Source: Salinisphaera hydrothermalis
Lineage (GTDB): Bacteria > Pseudomonadota > Gammaproteobacteria > Nevskiales > Salinisphaeraceae
Length of the DNA: 64,000 bases
Direction: 5' to 3' (one strand)
NCBI RefSeq assembly: GCF_040361195.1
Contig: NZ_APNE01000016.1
Positions 43,231-51,362 of this stretch are shown one piece after another (the stretch's first letter is position 1; each line of letters begins with the position of its first letter). A program made the translations under genes and the position numbers. Below the pieces are notes generated by a model, which was not told the DNA's origin, searched no databases, and saw only the letters and a list, made by a program, of their open reading frames with translations.

Positions 43231-43803
43231 ATGGAAGCCACGCAACGCACCTATCCCGTCGAAATCGCCGGACTCAAGCGCGACCTGCCCCTGTTCCAGG
43301 TGGCGTCGGGCGTCCGCATCGCCGTGCTCAACGTGCTGGGCGACACCGCGTTGGTGCAGGCGGCCGCGAGCGGGCTGGCCAATCGGCTGGCGGAACTCGA
43401 CTACAGCGTGCTGGTGACCGCGGAAGCCAAATCGATTCCGTTGGTGCATGCGTTGTCGGTGGCAACGGCGCGTCCCTATGTGGTGCTGCGTAAGAGCTAC
43501 AAGCCTTATATGGGGGATGCGCTGTCGGCGACGACGCGGTCGATTACCACCGGCGACGAACAAACGCTGTATCTGGATGCCAAGGATCGAGAGCTGGTGT
43601 CCGAGGCGCGCATCGTGCTGGTCGACGACGTGATCAGCTCCGGTTCCACGCTGGAAGCAATGCGCAAGATCATGGGCCATGCCGGGGCCATCATCGCCGG
43701 CGAGGCCGCCATCATGACCGAAGGCGATCGCAGCGACTGGTCCGACGTCATCGCGCTCGGCCATCTGCCGATCTTTGACGGCAGCGAAGCGGCCGTCGAC
43801 TGA
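43231..43803 (+). CDS. Purine phosphoribosyltransferase (Apt/Xpt-like)
   Basis: A PRTase-fold protein of 190 residues, most like adenine/xanthine phosphoribosyltransferases of the purine salvage pathway. The PRPP loop is VLVDDVISSGSTLEAM near residues 129-144. VLVTAEAKSIPLVHALS precedes it, and RPYVVLRKSYKPYMG follows the pattern of Apt-like enzymes. Which base it uses cannot be decided from sequence alone. A strong terminator follows. Confidence 0.82.
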   Translation: MEATQRTYPVEIAGLKRDLPLFQVASGVRIAVLNVLGDTALVQAAASGLANRLAELDYSVLVTAEAKSIPLVHALSVATARPYVVLRKSYKPYMGDALSATTRSITTGDEQTLYLDAKDRELVSEARIVLVDDVISSGSTLEAMRKIMGHAGAIIAGEAAIMTEGDRSDWSDVIALGHLPIFDGSEAAVD

Positions 43804-43847
43804 CGTTATCGGAAAACGACCCGCGCCAGACGAGACGCGAGACAAGA

Positions 43848-43871
43848 AAGGGCGGCCCGAAGGCCGCCCTT
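43848..43871. terminator. Bidirectional terminator between phosphoribosyltransferase and DLH genes
   Basis: AAGGGCGGCC (43848-43857) and GGCCGCCCTT (43862-43871) form a perfect 10-base-pair stem with tetraloop CGAA. U-tracts are short on both sides. It sits between two convergent genes. Confidence 0.75.
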
Positions 43872-43896
43872 GTGGTTCTGACGAGGCGTTTGTGCG

Positions 43897-44568
43897 TCAG
43901 CCTTTCAGATGGCGCTCGAAAAACGCCATGCTGCGCTGCCAGGCCAGCTTGCTGGCTTCGGGATCGTAGTAGTCCCATTCTTCGTTGCCGAACGCGTGCT
44001 GGGCATCGTAGCGATAGCATTCGTGCTCGACGTTGCCGGCTTCGAGCTTCTTCTCGAAGGCATCGGCCTGTTCGATCGGAAAGAACGTGTCCTGCGTGGC
44101 GAAATGACACTGCAGCGGCACGTCGATCGCGCTGGCATCCCCGGCCTCGTCCGGCGGAATGCCGTACCACGACACGGCCACGTCGGTTTCCGGCACGTGC
44201 ATGGCCGCCAGCACGGCCAGAACGCCACCCATGCAGAAACCGATCACGCCGACCGACTCGCTATCGGCCTTGAGATATTGAACGGCGCCGCGCACGTCCT
44301 GCGTGGCCGCGTCGGTGAAATCCAGATCGTCCATCTTGTGTTCGGCTTCGGCCGCGTCCAGGGCCTTCTCGCCGCGATACAGATCGGGAATCAGGACGCG
44401 ATAGCCGGCGTCCGTCCACTGTTTGCCGACCCGCTTGATCTGGTCGTTCAGGCCCCACCATTCCTGGATCACGACGATCCCGGGCGCGTTCGATTGGCCC
44501 TCCGGCTCGGCGTAAAAGCCCGGCGCCTTGGCGCCGTCCGGTCGGGTGAATTCGATCTGTTGACCCAT
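43897..44568 (-). CDS. Dienelactone hydrolase family protein
   Basis: Alpha/beta-hydrolase of 223 residues in the dienelactone hydrolase family. The Glu in IVVIQEWWGLND, the nucleophile Cys in VGVIGFCMGGVLAVL, an Asp in FATQDTFFP and the His in YDAQHAFGNE form the catalytic set. The family includes chlorocatechol-pathway enzymes and many housekeeping hydrolases; no aromatic-degradation genes are nearby, so the latter is more likely. The ATG at 44568 has GAGGA 7 bases upstream. Confidence 0.9.
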   Translation of the reverse strand: MGQQIEFTRPDGAKAPGFYAEPEGQSNAPGIVVIQEWWGLNDQIKRVGKQWTDAGYRVLIPDLYRGEKALDAAEAEHKMDDLDFTDAATQDVRGAVQYLKADSESVGVIGFCMGGVLAVLAAMHVPETDVAVSWYGIPPDEAGDASAIDVPLQCHFATQDTFFPIEQADAFEKKLEAGNVEHECYRYDAQHAFGNEEWDYYDPEASKLAWQRSMAFFERHLKG

Positions 44569-44939
44569 CAATAATCCTCGTTGTCGTTCAGTGCACTCAT
44601 CCTAGGGCGTGTTGAGGTTTCGTGCGAGCGCTGCGTTGGCGTCCGCAAATCGTGTCCGGCAAGGCGTGAGTCGCCGGCTCTGGGTGTGCTGCGGCTCAGA
44701 GTCGCAACGCCGCCGCGCGGGACCAACCCGAGCCGTGCGCGCGGCAATACGGGCATATGCCGCCGCGCCAGCGCTCTGACATGGGCCCCGAGTGCAGCAT
44801 CCAAGTCAAAAAACGGCGACAGGTCAGCTGGATGAATCATATCGATCGATCGTGACGTGGATTGTTGCGGGCGCGTGTTTTGACAGGACGTGCGATAGCC
44901 GGCAAAAAACGGATTCCGGGGAAGCGCACGGGACAAACT
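44569..44939. other. Gap containing a repeat copy, between the DLH and pilin genes
   Basis: About 370 bases without a supported gene. It contains the repeat end at 44603 and a GC-rich stretch with several short inverted repeats (for example GCCGC-rich arms near 44705-44770). The promoter of the pilin-like gene must lie in the last 150 bases, where the sequence becomes AT-richer (44815-44850). Confidence 0.5.
44603..44667 (+). repeat. Repeat-family copy
   Basis: It begins TAGGGCGTGTTGAGGTTTCG and continues with TGCGAGCGCTGCGTTGGCG and CCGCAAATCG. About 52 of 62 positions agree with the copy at 53980 by hand alignment, and the first 50 agree well with the minus-strand copy at 13242. No partner end is seen downstream. 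Confidence 0.7.
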
Positions 44940-45452
44940 ATGCAGGGCGGAGCGGTTGAGCGGCCACGCCGGAGCCAAGTCGCGGGCGAAAGCGGCTTCA
45001 CGTTGATCGAGCTGATGATCGTCGTCGCGATCATCGGCATCCTGGCGTCGATTGCCGTACCGTTGTATCGCCACTACGAGACGCGCGCCAAGGTCAGCGA
45101 GGGCCTGATACTCGCCCAGCCGCTCAAACAGGCCGTGGCCGAGTACTACAGCACGCATGGGCACCTACCGAAGAGCAATTCCTGGAACGGCGTGCTGGCG
45201 GAGCTGAACATGCCCAGCGGCAACGACGGGGCGGCGAGCGGCCGTTACGTCCAGCGTATCTGGTGGCACAACGATCCGGACGCACCCGGGATTTATATCA
45301 AGTACAGCGGCGGCTCGATCCAGGACCGGGTGGTCTATCTGAATGCCGATTTCGGTTCAGGCGCGATCCGTTGGGATTGTACGGCCCCGGCAGAGGACGA
45401 CAGCACCAATCCGGGCGTGCCCGCGGACGATCTGCCTGCCAGCTGTCGTTGA
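44940..45452 (+). CDS. Type IV pilin-like protein (lone)
   Basis: A 170-residue prepilin. A 19-residue hydrophilic leader ends in Gly, followed by the mature start FTLIELMIVVAIIGILASIA with the invariant Glu at +5. Further on, YETRAKVSEGLILAQPLKQA is typical pilin helix. The C-terminal part has only two cysteines (in RWDCTAPAEDD and PASCR), the classic spacing for the pilin disulphide loop. It resembles major pilins (PilA/PilE) more than minor pseudopilins. No other pil or gsp genes are in the window. Confidence 0.88.
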   Translation: MQGGAVERPRRSQVAGESGFTLIELMIVVAIIGILASIAVPLYRHYETRAKVSEGLILAQPLKQAVAEYYSTHGHLPKSNSWNGVLAELNMPSGNDGAASGRYVQRIWWHNDPDAPGIYIKYSGGSIQDRVVYLNADFGSGAIRWDCTAPAEDDSTNPGVPADDLPASCR

Positions 45453-45466
45453 GGGCGGGTCCTGCC

Positions 45467-45793
45467 ATGTTGTATCGCGATCGCTTGATCGAACTCTCCG
45501 AGCGAAGTCTGACGATCAAGCACTACTACTTTCCCCTGGCAACCGCCAAGATCGTGCCGCTGAACGATATCGTGCGCGTGCAGGCGTTTAAGCCTGGTTT
45601 TACCCATGGTCGCTTCCGGCTCTGGGGGACGGGCGCACCCGATGTGTGGTTCGCGTGCGACTGGCGACGTCCGGCGCGCGATTGCTTGTTCCGAGTCAGG
45701 CTCCGCAGCCAGCGCATCGAACCGGCCTTCAGCGCCGAGCGGCCCGAGCAATTGAAATCCATTCTGGCCGCCCGGGGGTTGCTGGCGACCTGA
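45467..45793 (+). CDS. Small uncharacterised protein, possibly PH-like
   Basis: A 108-residue soluble protein that I do not recognise with certainty. It begins MLYRDRLIELSERSLTIKHY and contains alternating beta-strand pattern (KIVPLNDIVRVQAF; GRFRLWGT; WFACDWRRP) ending in a helix (PEQLKSILAARGLL). This layout recalls bacterial PH-like domains that describe a membrane protein's set value by comparison, but that is inference. It starts 14 bases after the pilin gene on the same strand, so the two may be co-transcribed. Confidence 0.6.
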   Translation: MLYRDRLIELSERSLTIKHYYFPLATAKIVPLNDIVRVQAFKPGFTHGRFRLWGTGAPDVWFACDWRRPARDCLFRVRLRSQRIEPAFSAERPEQLKSILAARGLLAT

Positions 45794-45824
45794 CGCCGGC
45801 CGCGCGCGGGCCCGGAGATGGTTC

Positions 45825-46241
45825 TTAATCGCCGTGCTTGAAGCGGCGTAGCTGGCGGCGCTGTTTCTTGTCCGGTCGCGACGTGGGGCGCGGCATCGAG
45901 ATCCTCGCGGCACGCCGTTCGGCAGCCCGCTCGGCGCGTCGTTCACGGCTGGCCTCGGTTTCGCTATACAGCGTCTCAGCCTGGGTGGCCGGGCCGCGCT
46001 TGTCCGACACGTCGACGATATCGATCTCGAAAACGACTTCGCCCTTGGTGATCCGCAGCTGTTGCCCGGCGCGCACGTTGGCGCTGGGTTTGGCCTTGTG
46101 TCCGTCGATCTCGACCTTGCCGCCCTTGACCGCGGTCGACGCCAGGCTGCGCGTCTTGAAAAAACGTGCGGCCCAGAGCCATTTGTCGACCCGAACGGCA
46201 GGGGCGGCCGTGGATTCCGACTTGCGTGATGCCTGATTCAT
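45825..46241 (-). CDS. hslR: Ribosome-associated heat shock protein Hsp15 (S4 domain)
   Basis: Binds stalled 50S subunits that carry a peptidyl-tRNA and helps recycle them. The S4 RNA-binding domain is clear: VRVDKWLWAARFFKTRSLAS, GGKVEIDGHKAKPSANVRAG. The C-terminal basic tail ends RPDKKQRRQLRRFKHGD, nearly as in E. coli HslR. The ATG at 46241 (138 residues) matches the family length; an ATG at 46262 would add 7 residues and has a purine-rich stretch very close upstream. It is divergent from a small DUF3634-like gene. Confidence 0.92.
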   Translation of the reverse strand: MNQASRKSESTAAPAVRVDKWLWAARFFKTRSLASTAVKGGKVEIDGHKAKPSANVRAGQQLRITKGEVVFEIDIVDVSDKRGPATQAETLYSETEASRERRAERAAERRAARISMPRPTSRPDKKQRRQLRRFKHGD

Positions 46242-46279
46242 GTCGAGACTTTGACAGGCCATGCCCTTCAGGCCAAGAC

Positions 46280-46561
46280 GTGCTCGATCGATTTCGTCTC
46301 TATTACCGGCTCGCCGTCGAGGGTGACGGCCGTGTGACCACGCGAGTGGGACGGCCTCCTGCGGGCTTCGTGTCCGCTGTGGCCGATATCGTGCGCCTGC
46401 ACGGTATCGAACGGGGCACGATCGAATGCCGGGGCGGCGGCTCGGCAGCGCGACTGCGGTTCAGCGGCGGATTCCCGGAGCGCGGCCGACAGGCCATCCG
46501 CAATGTCTGGAAACCGCCAGTTGGACCGGGCCCTGGTGGCGGGCGGCGTGCGACCGGCTGA
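46280..46561 (+). CDS. Small DUF3634-like protein
   Basis: A short gene of 93 residues with a GTG start at 46280. RFRLYYRLAVEGDGRVTTRV, FVSAVADIVRLHGIERGTIE and ARLRFSGGFPERGRQAIRNV resemble the DUF3634 family, whose members have this pattern of a basic start, a helix and the RLRFS...RQ-RN-W block. Function is unknown. The Gly/Pro/Arg-rich end is not conserved in the family as I recall it. It lies between hslR (divergent) and a GST gene 54 bases downstream. Confidence 0.6.
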   Translation: MLDRFRLYYRLAVEGDGRVTTRVGRPPAGFVSAVADIVRLHGIERGTIECRGGGSAARLRFSGGFPERGRQAIRNVWKPPVGPGPGGGRRATG

Positions 46562-46615
46562 CGCATCGCGATTGTCGGGTTATGGTCAAAGTCTTCACCA
46601 TCAATCCGACCGGCC

Positions 46616-47281
46616 ATGATTACGGTCCATCATCTTGCCGATTCGCGTTCCCAGCGCGTGTTGTGGTTGCTCGAAGAACTGGAGATTCCCTACGAGGTCG
46701 AGCGTTACGCTCGGGATCCCAAGACGATGCTGGCGCCAGAGGCCCTCAAGCGCGTGCATCCCCTCGGGAAATCGCCGGTGATCACCGATGCGCATCGCAC
46801 GGTGGCCGAGACCGGGCTGATCGTCGATTACATCGTGCGCGAGCACGGCGGCGGCCGCCTCGCCCCAGCGCCGGGAAGCGAGGAGTACTTGCGCTATCAG
46901 TACTGGCTGCACTATGCCGAAGGCTCGCTCATGCCGCCGTTGTTGCTGCAATTCGTATTCGATACCGTCGAAACGAAAGCGCCATGGCTGGCTCGGCCGA
47001 TGGCGCGCGCCATCTCCGGACAGGTTAAGAAGCAGTGGATACGGCCGCAGCGGTTGCTGCATTTCGACTATCTGGAAAACGAACTACGCAGCCACGAGTG
47101 GTTCGTCGGCGACACGTTCAGCGCCGCCGATATCATGCTCAGTTTTCCGATCGAGGCCGCGGTATCGCGGGGCGGGGCGGGCGAGCGTTGTCCGAAGCTG
47201 CGTGAATTCGTGGCGCGGATTCATGCTCGGCCAGCCTATCGGCGCGCTCTTGAGCGTGGCGGCCCCTACGCTTATGCATAA
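46616..47281 (+). CDS. Glutathione S-transferase family protein
   Basis: Thioredoxin-fold plus all-helical domain protein of 221 residues. The N-terminal domain shows HHLADSRSQRVLWLLEELEI with a probable catalytic Ser, HPLGKSPVI with the cis-Pro, and VAETGLIVDYIV, the glutathione-binding Glu-Thr/Ser. The C-terminal domain ends with FSAADIMLSFPIEAA, the family capping box. Substrate is unknown; it is in the large group of beta/theta-like bacterial GSTs. A terminator follows. Confidence 0.9.
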   Translation: MITVHHLADSRSQRVLWLLEELEIPYEVERYARDPKTMLAPEALKRVHPLGKSPVITDAHRTVAETGLIVDYIVREHGGGRLAPAPGSEEYLRYQYWLHYAEGSLMPPLLLQFVFDTVETKAPWLARPMARAISGQVKKQWIRPQRLLHFDYLENELRSHEWFVGDTFSAADIMLSFPIEAAVSRGGAGERCPKLREFVARIHARPAYRRALERGGPYAYA

Positions 47282-47296
47282 GCGCCGTGCATGAAA

Positions 47297-47318
47297 AAGC
47301 CCGGCCGGAGCCGGGCTT
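47297..47318. terminator. Bidirectional terminator
   Basis: AAGCCCGGC (47297-47305) and GCCGGGCTT (47310-47318) pair perfectly around CGGA, with an A-run on the left that becomes a U-run in the minus direction. It serves both the GST gene and the convergent gene ending at 47355. Confidence 0.85.
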
Positions 47319-47354
47319 GATATCGATCGCGAGATCGAACGGGCTCGGCGCTTA

Positions 47355-47897
47355 TTAGCTGCCGCTGTTCGAACCGGCCGACTGCTGCAGCTTGCCGCGT
47401 ACGCTCTTCATCTCGGAGATGAGCTGCTGGGTCTTCGGATTCTGCTTGTTCATGGCCGAAATGGTGTCCTTTTCGAGCTTCTGACCCGACTTCTGGACAT
47501 CCGGCTGCGACAGCGCGGCGTTGCGTGCCTTAACCATCTTCTGGCGTTCTTCCTGGAAGTTCTGCATGACCTGCTTGCGCTGCTTGTCGCTCAGCTTGCC
47601 GGACTGCAGCTTCTTGGCCATCGACTGCATGCGCTTCTGGCCTTCATTGATGTCGTAGCCCTGCTTCTTGATGGCGCTCTTGACCTGATCCTGGAACTGC
47701 TGCTGCTCCTTGGCCAGCCCCGGATTATTCTTGATGGTCTTGTCGTGAATCTGCTTGAGCTGCTGCGCGTCCGAGCGGTACGTCTTCATCAGCTGCTGTG
47801 TGTTGTTCTGGCCGCTGCTGTCGGCCGCGACGGCCATGCCCGTGAAGGACAGCGCGGCAATCGCCAGCGCGCAGAGGGTGCAAACACGTTTGATCAT
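47355..47897 (-). CDS. Secreted Gln/Lys-rich helical protein of unknown function
   Basis: A 180-residue exported protein. The signal peptide is clear (RVCTLCALAIAALSFTGMAV then ADSSG). The mature part is almost wholly predicted helix, rich in Gln, Lys, Met and Ser, with LKQIHDKTIKNNPGLAKEQQ and SGKLSDKQRKQVMQNFQEER. It has no Cys and no named domain that I can assign; the helical layout is reminiscent of small periplasmic chaperone-like or DUF4168-type proteins. The ATG at 47897 gives the signal peptide; upstream open frame is not needed. Confidence 0.7.
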   Translation of the reverse strand: MIKRVCTLCALAIAALSFTGMAVAADSSGQNNTQQLMKTYRSDAQQLKQIHDKTIKNNPGLAKEQQQFQDQVKSAIKKQGYDINEGQKRMQSMAKKLQSGKLSDKQRKQVMQNFQEERQKMVKARNAALSQPDVQKSGQKLEKDTISAMNKQNPKTQQLISEMKSVRGKLQQSAGSNSGS

Positions 47898-48015
47898 AGA
47901 AAAACCTGTTGGTATGAAATTAGCCGAATCGCTTGTGACCGCAGAAAAGCATAACAGTTGCATTAAGACGGCCAAAAAATTGCGATCAGTGCGTCTGAGC
48001 CGCGCATGCGCGATA

Positions 48016-48729
48016 TCAACGCCGTGAAGCGAGCCGATCGGCGGCTCGCGTCGTCTCCGGCAGGCGATAACGAGTCAGCGTACGCGCCGTCCATTCGATC
48101 GCCGTACCGAGATCGATACGATGCCCGGGCGATATGAAGATCGGCTTAACGCCGACCCGCGACCGTAGCACCGCCCCTATGGTCTCATGCCCGTCCATGA
48201 GTGGGGTCCAGGCCAGCCGTTGTTCCGGGGCGGGATCGTGGCGACCGGTCAGGCGTTTCTTGCCGACGCCGATCGTGGGCAGCCCGCTGACCAGACCCAG
48301 ATGCGTCGCGACGCCCAGGCGCTTGGGATGCGCAATACCGTGGCCGTCCACCATCAACAGATCGGGTAGGGCGGAAAGTTGTTCCAAGGCATCGAGCGCG
48401 GCCGGAATTTCGCGAAACGACAGCAGGCCCGGGATATAAGGCATGCGCGTCGGGCGCCGCACCAGCGCCTGTTCGACCACGCTGAGATCGGACGGGTCAA
48501 GCACGACGATGGCGGCACGCGTCGTCTCGCCGCCATCCTCGAAGCCGATATCCACGCCGGCCACGGTCCGAATATCGGCCGGTAGCGAGTTGTGGGTATC
48601 CACATGTTCGGCGATCGCGTCCTGAATCGCGCGCCCGGCCCGCGCCTCGCGCGGCCAGGCATGCTCGATTCGTCGGCGGCCATCGGCGGTTTCCCGGAGG
48701 GTCGGCGTCGGAGTCGGTTCTGCTTCCAT
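48016..48729 (-). CDS. nfi: Endonuclease V (deoxyinosine 3' endonuclease)
   Basis: Cuts DNA (or RNA) next to inosine in repair of deaminated adenine. All signature blocks are present: VAGVDIGFED with the first catalytic Asp, RRPTRMPYIPGLLSFREIPA, LLMVDGHGIAHPKRLGVATH with the second Asp, and TIGVGKKRLTG. The ATG at 48729 gives 237 residues, near the E. coli length of 223; an ATG at 48801 would add 24 residues without family similarity. Last gene of the minus-strand run hemB-waaF-aroE-mntR-nfi. Confidence 0.93.
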   Translation of the reverse strand: MEAEPTPTPTLRETADGRRRIEHAWPREARAGRAIQDAIAEHVDTHNSLPADIRTVAGVDIGFEDGGETTRAAIVVLDPSDLSVVEQALVRRPTRMPYIPGLLSFREIPAALDALEQLSALPDLLMVDGHGIAHPKRLGVATHLGLVSGLPTIGVGKKRLTGRHDPAPEQRLAWTPLMDGHETIGAVLRSRVGVKPIFISPGHRIDLGTAIEWTARTLTRYRLPETTRAADRLASRR

Positions 48730-48861
48730 ACGAATTCTCGAGGCTCGGCCCGCGGCGATGGCGGCATCGCGATGATCGGGCGAAGGGCGGCGGGCGATCA
48801 TGCATCGTGCCGCTTGATGCCCGTCGACGTGAATCCGGATGAAACAGGACCGAGGTCGGGG

Positions 48862-49347
48862 TTATCCGGACTCGCGATCGTCTGCGAAGCGGCGCATGAT
48901 CTCGATCGTCTCGTCGGAGACATGGTGTTCCATGCCCTCGGCGTCCTGACGAGCCGTGTCTTCCGACACCCCCAGCGCCCGCAAAAAACGCAGCACCACG
49001 ATATGGCGCTCACGCGACAGGCGGGCCATCTCGTGGCCGGCCTCGGTGAGAAAGATCGAGCGATAAGGCTGGCTGGTCACGAGACCGGACTCGGTCATGC
49101 GCCGGATCATCTTGCCCACGGTGGCCTGGGTGACGCCCATCCGCTGGGCCAGTTCGACTGCGCGTGCCTCGCCCTTGGCATCGATCAGATCCGCGATCAG
49201 CTCGACGTAGTCTTCGATCAGCTCGGTCTCGTGCGCCTTGCGCACATTGCTGTACTGCCGCGCGTGGATCTGCGGGTCGAGGAGTTCGCCCGACGTATCG
49301 TCGCGCAGGACGTGATCCAGCTCTTGTGCCGAGGGCCGTGCATTCAT
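48862..49347 (-). CDS. mntR: Manganese-dependent transcriptional regulator MntR
   Basis: DtxR-family metal sensor that represses manganese uptake genes in proteobacteria. The 161 residues contain the winged helix (HETELIEDYVELIADLIDAK, ARAVELAQRMGVTQATVGKM) and the metal-site region with GMEHHVSDETIEIM, including the Cys-free His/Glu ligands typical of MntR. The long N-terminal arm is as in E. coli MntR. No mntH or mntP gene is in the window. Confidence 0.9.
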   Translation of the reverse strand: MNARPSAQELDHVLRDDTSGELLDPQIHARQYSNVRKAHETELIEDYVELIADLIDAKGEARAVELAQRMGVTQATVGKMIRRMTESGLVTSQPYRSIFLTEAGHEMARLSRERHIVVLRFLRALGVSEDTARQDAEGMEHHVSDETIEIMRRFADDRESG

Positions 49348-49367
49348 AGTGGCGTCATTATAGCGGT

Positions 49368-50210
49368 TCAGCCGGGGCCACGTGTGGCCGGCCCGCGCAG
49401 GGTGTCCATCACCGCTTTGGTGCTCGGGCGCATGCCGCGCCAGAGCGCGAACGACTCGGCGGCCTGTTCCACCAGCATGCCAAACCCGTCACGCCCGGCC
49501 GCGACGCCGTGCTCGGCGGCCCAGCGTAAAAACGGCGTCGGCGCGTCGGCATAGATCATGTCGTAGACCGCGCCAGCGCGAGCCAGGATGCGCGGGTTCA
49601 GCGCGGGCATCGTGCCTTCAGTGAGTCCGGCGGAAATCGCGTTGATCACCAGATCGGCGTCCTCGGGCAGCGCGTCCAGCCCGCAGGCGATGACCTCGCC
49701 CATGCCGGCACAGGCGGTGGCGATCGCGCGGGCCTTGTCGATGCTGCGATTGGCGATCGTGATGCGTGCTGCCCCGGCAGCCAGCAGACTTGGCACGACC
49801 CCGCGTACCGCGCCGCCGGCGCCCAGAATCAACACATGGCGTCCGGCGACCGTCGCCCCCAGGTTGTCGACCAGATCGGCGACCAGCCCGGCGCCGTCAG
49901 TATTGTCGCCCAGCAGGCCATTAGGTGTGGTTTTCAACGTGTTCACCGCGCCCGCGCGTTCGGCCCGCTCGGTCAGCCGATCGGCGAACTCGGCCGCGGC
50001 CAGCTTGAAGGGCAGGGTAACGTTCAGGCCGGCACCGCCTGCGCCGAAGAATTCGCCTGCGACGCGCTCGAAACCGTCTGTAGGCGCTAGCAAGCGCGTG
50101 TATTCCATGACCTGGCCGCACTGCTCGGCGAACAGGCGATGAATATCGGGCGAGCGGCTATGGTCGACCGGATGGCCGATAACGGCGTAGCGATCGGGAG
50201 CTGACGACAT
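49368..50210 (-). CDS. aroE: Shikimate dehydrogenase
   Basis: Reduces 3-dehydroshikimate with NADPH in aromatic amino acid synthesis. The 280 residues have YAVIGHPVDHSRSPDIHRLF (substrate Ser residues), GLNVTLPFKLAAAEFADRLT with catalytic Lys, NTDGAGLVADL with catalytic Asp, and the NADP loop ILGAGGAVRGVVPSLL. The ATG at 50210 gives the family start; an in-frame GTG at 50234 is possible. In E. coli aroE is next to tsaC-smg-dprA; here it is about 35 kb away from them. Confidence 0.95.
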   Translation of the reverse strand: MSSAPDRYAVIGHPVDHSRSPDIHRLFAEQCGQVMEYTRLLAPTDGFERVAGEFFGAGGAGLNVTLPFKLAAAEFADRLTERAERAGAVNTLKTTPNGLLGDNTDGAGLVADLVDNLGATVAGRHVLILGAGGAVRGVVPSLLAAGAARITIANRSIDKARAIATACAGMGEVIACGLDALPEDADLVINAISAGLTEGTMPALNPRILARAGAVYDMIYADAPTPFLRWAAEHGVAAGRDGFGMLVEQAAESFALWRGMRPSTKAVMDTLRGPATRGPG

Positions 50211-50275
50211 GGAATGAATGCTCGCTGCGGGCACGGGCGGCTATCGTGACCAAGCCGCCGACCGGGCGCAAACAT

Positions 50276-51355
50276 TTACCGGGTCGCGGGCGTCGGACCG
50301 TAATGGGTCAATGCATGCAGCGAGGCGATGCTCGCCGAGCCGGGCACCGTACAGGCAGCGAACACATCATGCACCGGCAGGTCCTCCAGGCAGGCATGAT
50401 GTGCCAACGGGCATTCGCGCTCACGACAGGGCGAACAGTCCATGCCGCGCCATAGCCGCTGCGAGGTGGCGGCCAACGGCGGGGCATAATCCGGATCGGT
50501 CGAGCCGTATAGGCCGATCACGCTCGGAGCGGTCGCCGCGGCGAGGTGCATGACGCCGGTATCGTTGCCGACAAACTGTGTGGTCAGCGCGGCGAGATCG
50601 ACGATATCGAGCAGGCTCGTACGTTCGGCCAGGTTCACGCCGTAGCGCGGAGCGGCCGCAGCCATGGCGGCGGCCACCTCGCGATCCGCCGCGTTGCCGA
50701 AGATCCAGCAAGCCTGGCCGGCCGCATCGAGGCGAGCGGCGAGCGCGGCGTAGTGACGCATCGGCCAGGTCTTGGCGCCGCCATAAGCCGCGCCTGGGGC
50801 AAAGCCGACGGTCGGCCGCTCCAGACTCAGCCCCAGCTCAGCCACGAGTTCCCGCTGGCGCGTGGCATCGACGGTCAGACGCGGCCAGTGCATCGTATCG
50901 AGCGTATCGCCCTCGGCCGCCAGACCGAGCAGGGCGTAATGCTCGGCCTTGAGCGGATAACGGGTCTTGTCGAGCGTGCGGACATCGTTGATCAGGCCGA
51001 AGCGCAGCTCGCCACGATAGCCGGTACGCAACGGGATCCCGGCGAGCCACGGCACGAGCGCGGCCTTGGCGCTGCGCTGAAGCACGATGGCCTGGTCGTA
51101 GCGGCGGTCGCGTAGTGCCCGCGCGGCTTCGCGGCGCCGGCGCCAGGCCAATTCGCCATGTTCGATGTTCATGATCACGGCGTCATCGACTTCCGGCATG
51201 CGCGCAACGAGCTGTGCGGTTGATGCCGGTGCCAAGACATCCAGGGTTGCCGAGGGCAGCCGCGCGCGCAGACCCATGAACAGGCTCTGGGCCATCACCA
51301 TATCGCCGATCCAGGATGGACCGACGACCAGAACACGCTCCGGCTGCGGAATCAT
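50276..51355 (-). CDS. waaF: ADP-heptose:LPS heptosyltransferase II WaaF
   Basis: Adds the second heptose to the inner core of lipopolysaccharide at the cytoplasmic face of the inner membrane. The 359 residues follow the family: RVLVVGPSWIGDMVMAQSLF, RGELRFGLINDVRTLD, GFAPGAAYGGAKTWPMRHYA and the sugar-nucleotide site FVGNDTGVMHLAAATAPSVI. The presence of this gene confirms an LPS-bearing outer membrane. It begins 8 bases after the hemB stop reading leftwards. Confidence 0.93.
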   Translation of the reverse strand: MIPQPERVLVVGPSWIGDMVMAQSLFMGLRARLPSATLDVLAPASTAQLVARMPEVDDAVIMNIEHGELAWRRRREAARALRDRRYDQAIVLQRSAKAALVPWLAGIPLRTGYRGELRFGLINDVRTLDKTRYPLKAEHYALLGLAAEGDTLDTMHWPRLTVDATRQRELVAELGLSLERPTVGFAPGAAYGGAKTWPMRHYAALAARLDAAGQACWIFGNAADREVAAAMAAAAPRYGVNLAERTSLLDIVDLAALTTQFVGNDTGVMHLAAATAPSVIGLYGSTDPDYAPPLAATSQRLWRGMDCSPCRERECPLAHHACLEDLPVHDVFAACTVPGSASIASLHALTHYGPTPATR

Positions 51356-51362
51356 CGCGACG

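Noticed and set aside
46166..46279. Upstream in-frame extension of the DUF3634-like gene
   Set aside because: It overlaps the start of hslR on the other strand and lacks family similarity; the GTG at 46280 fits better.
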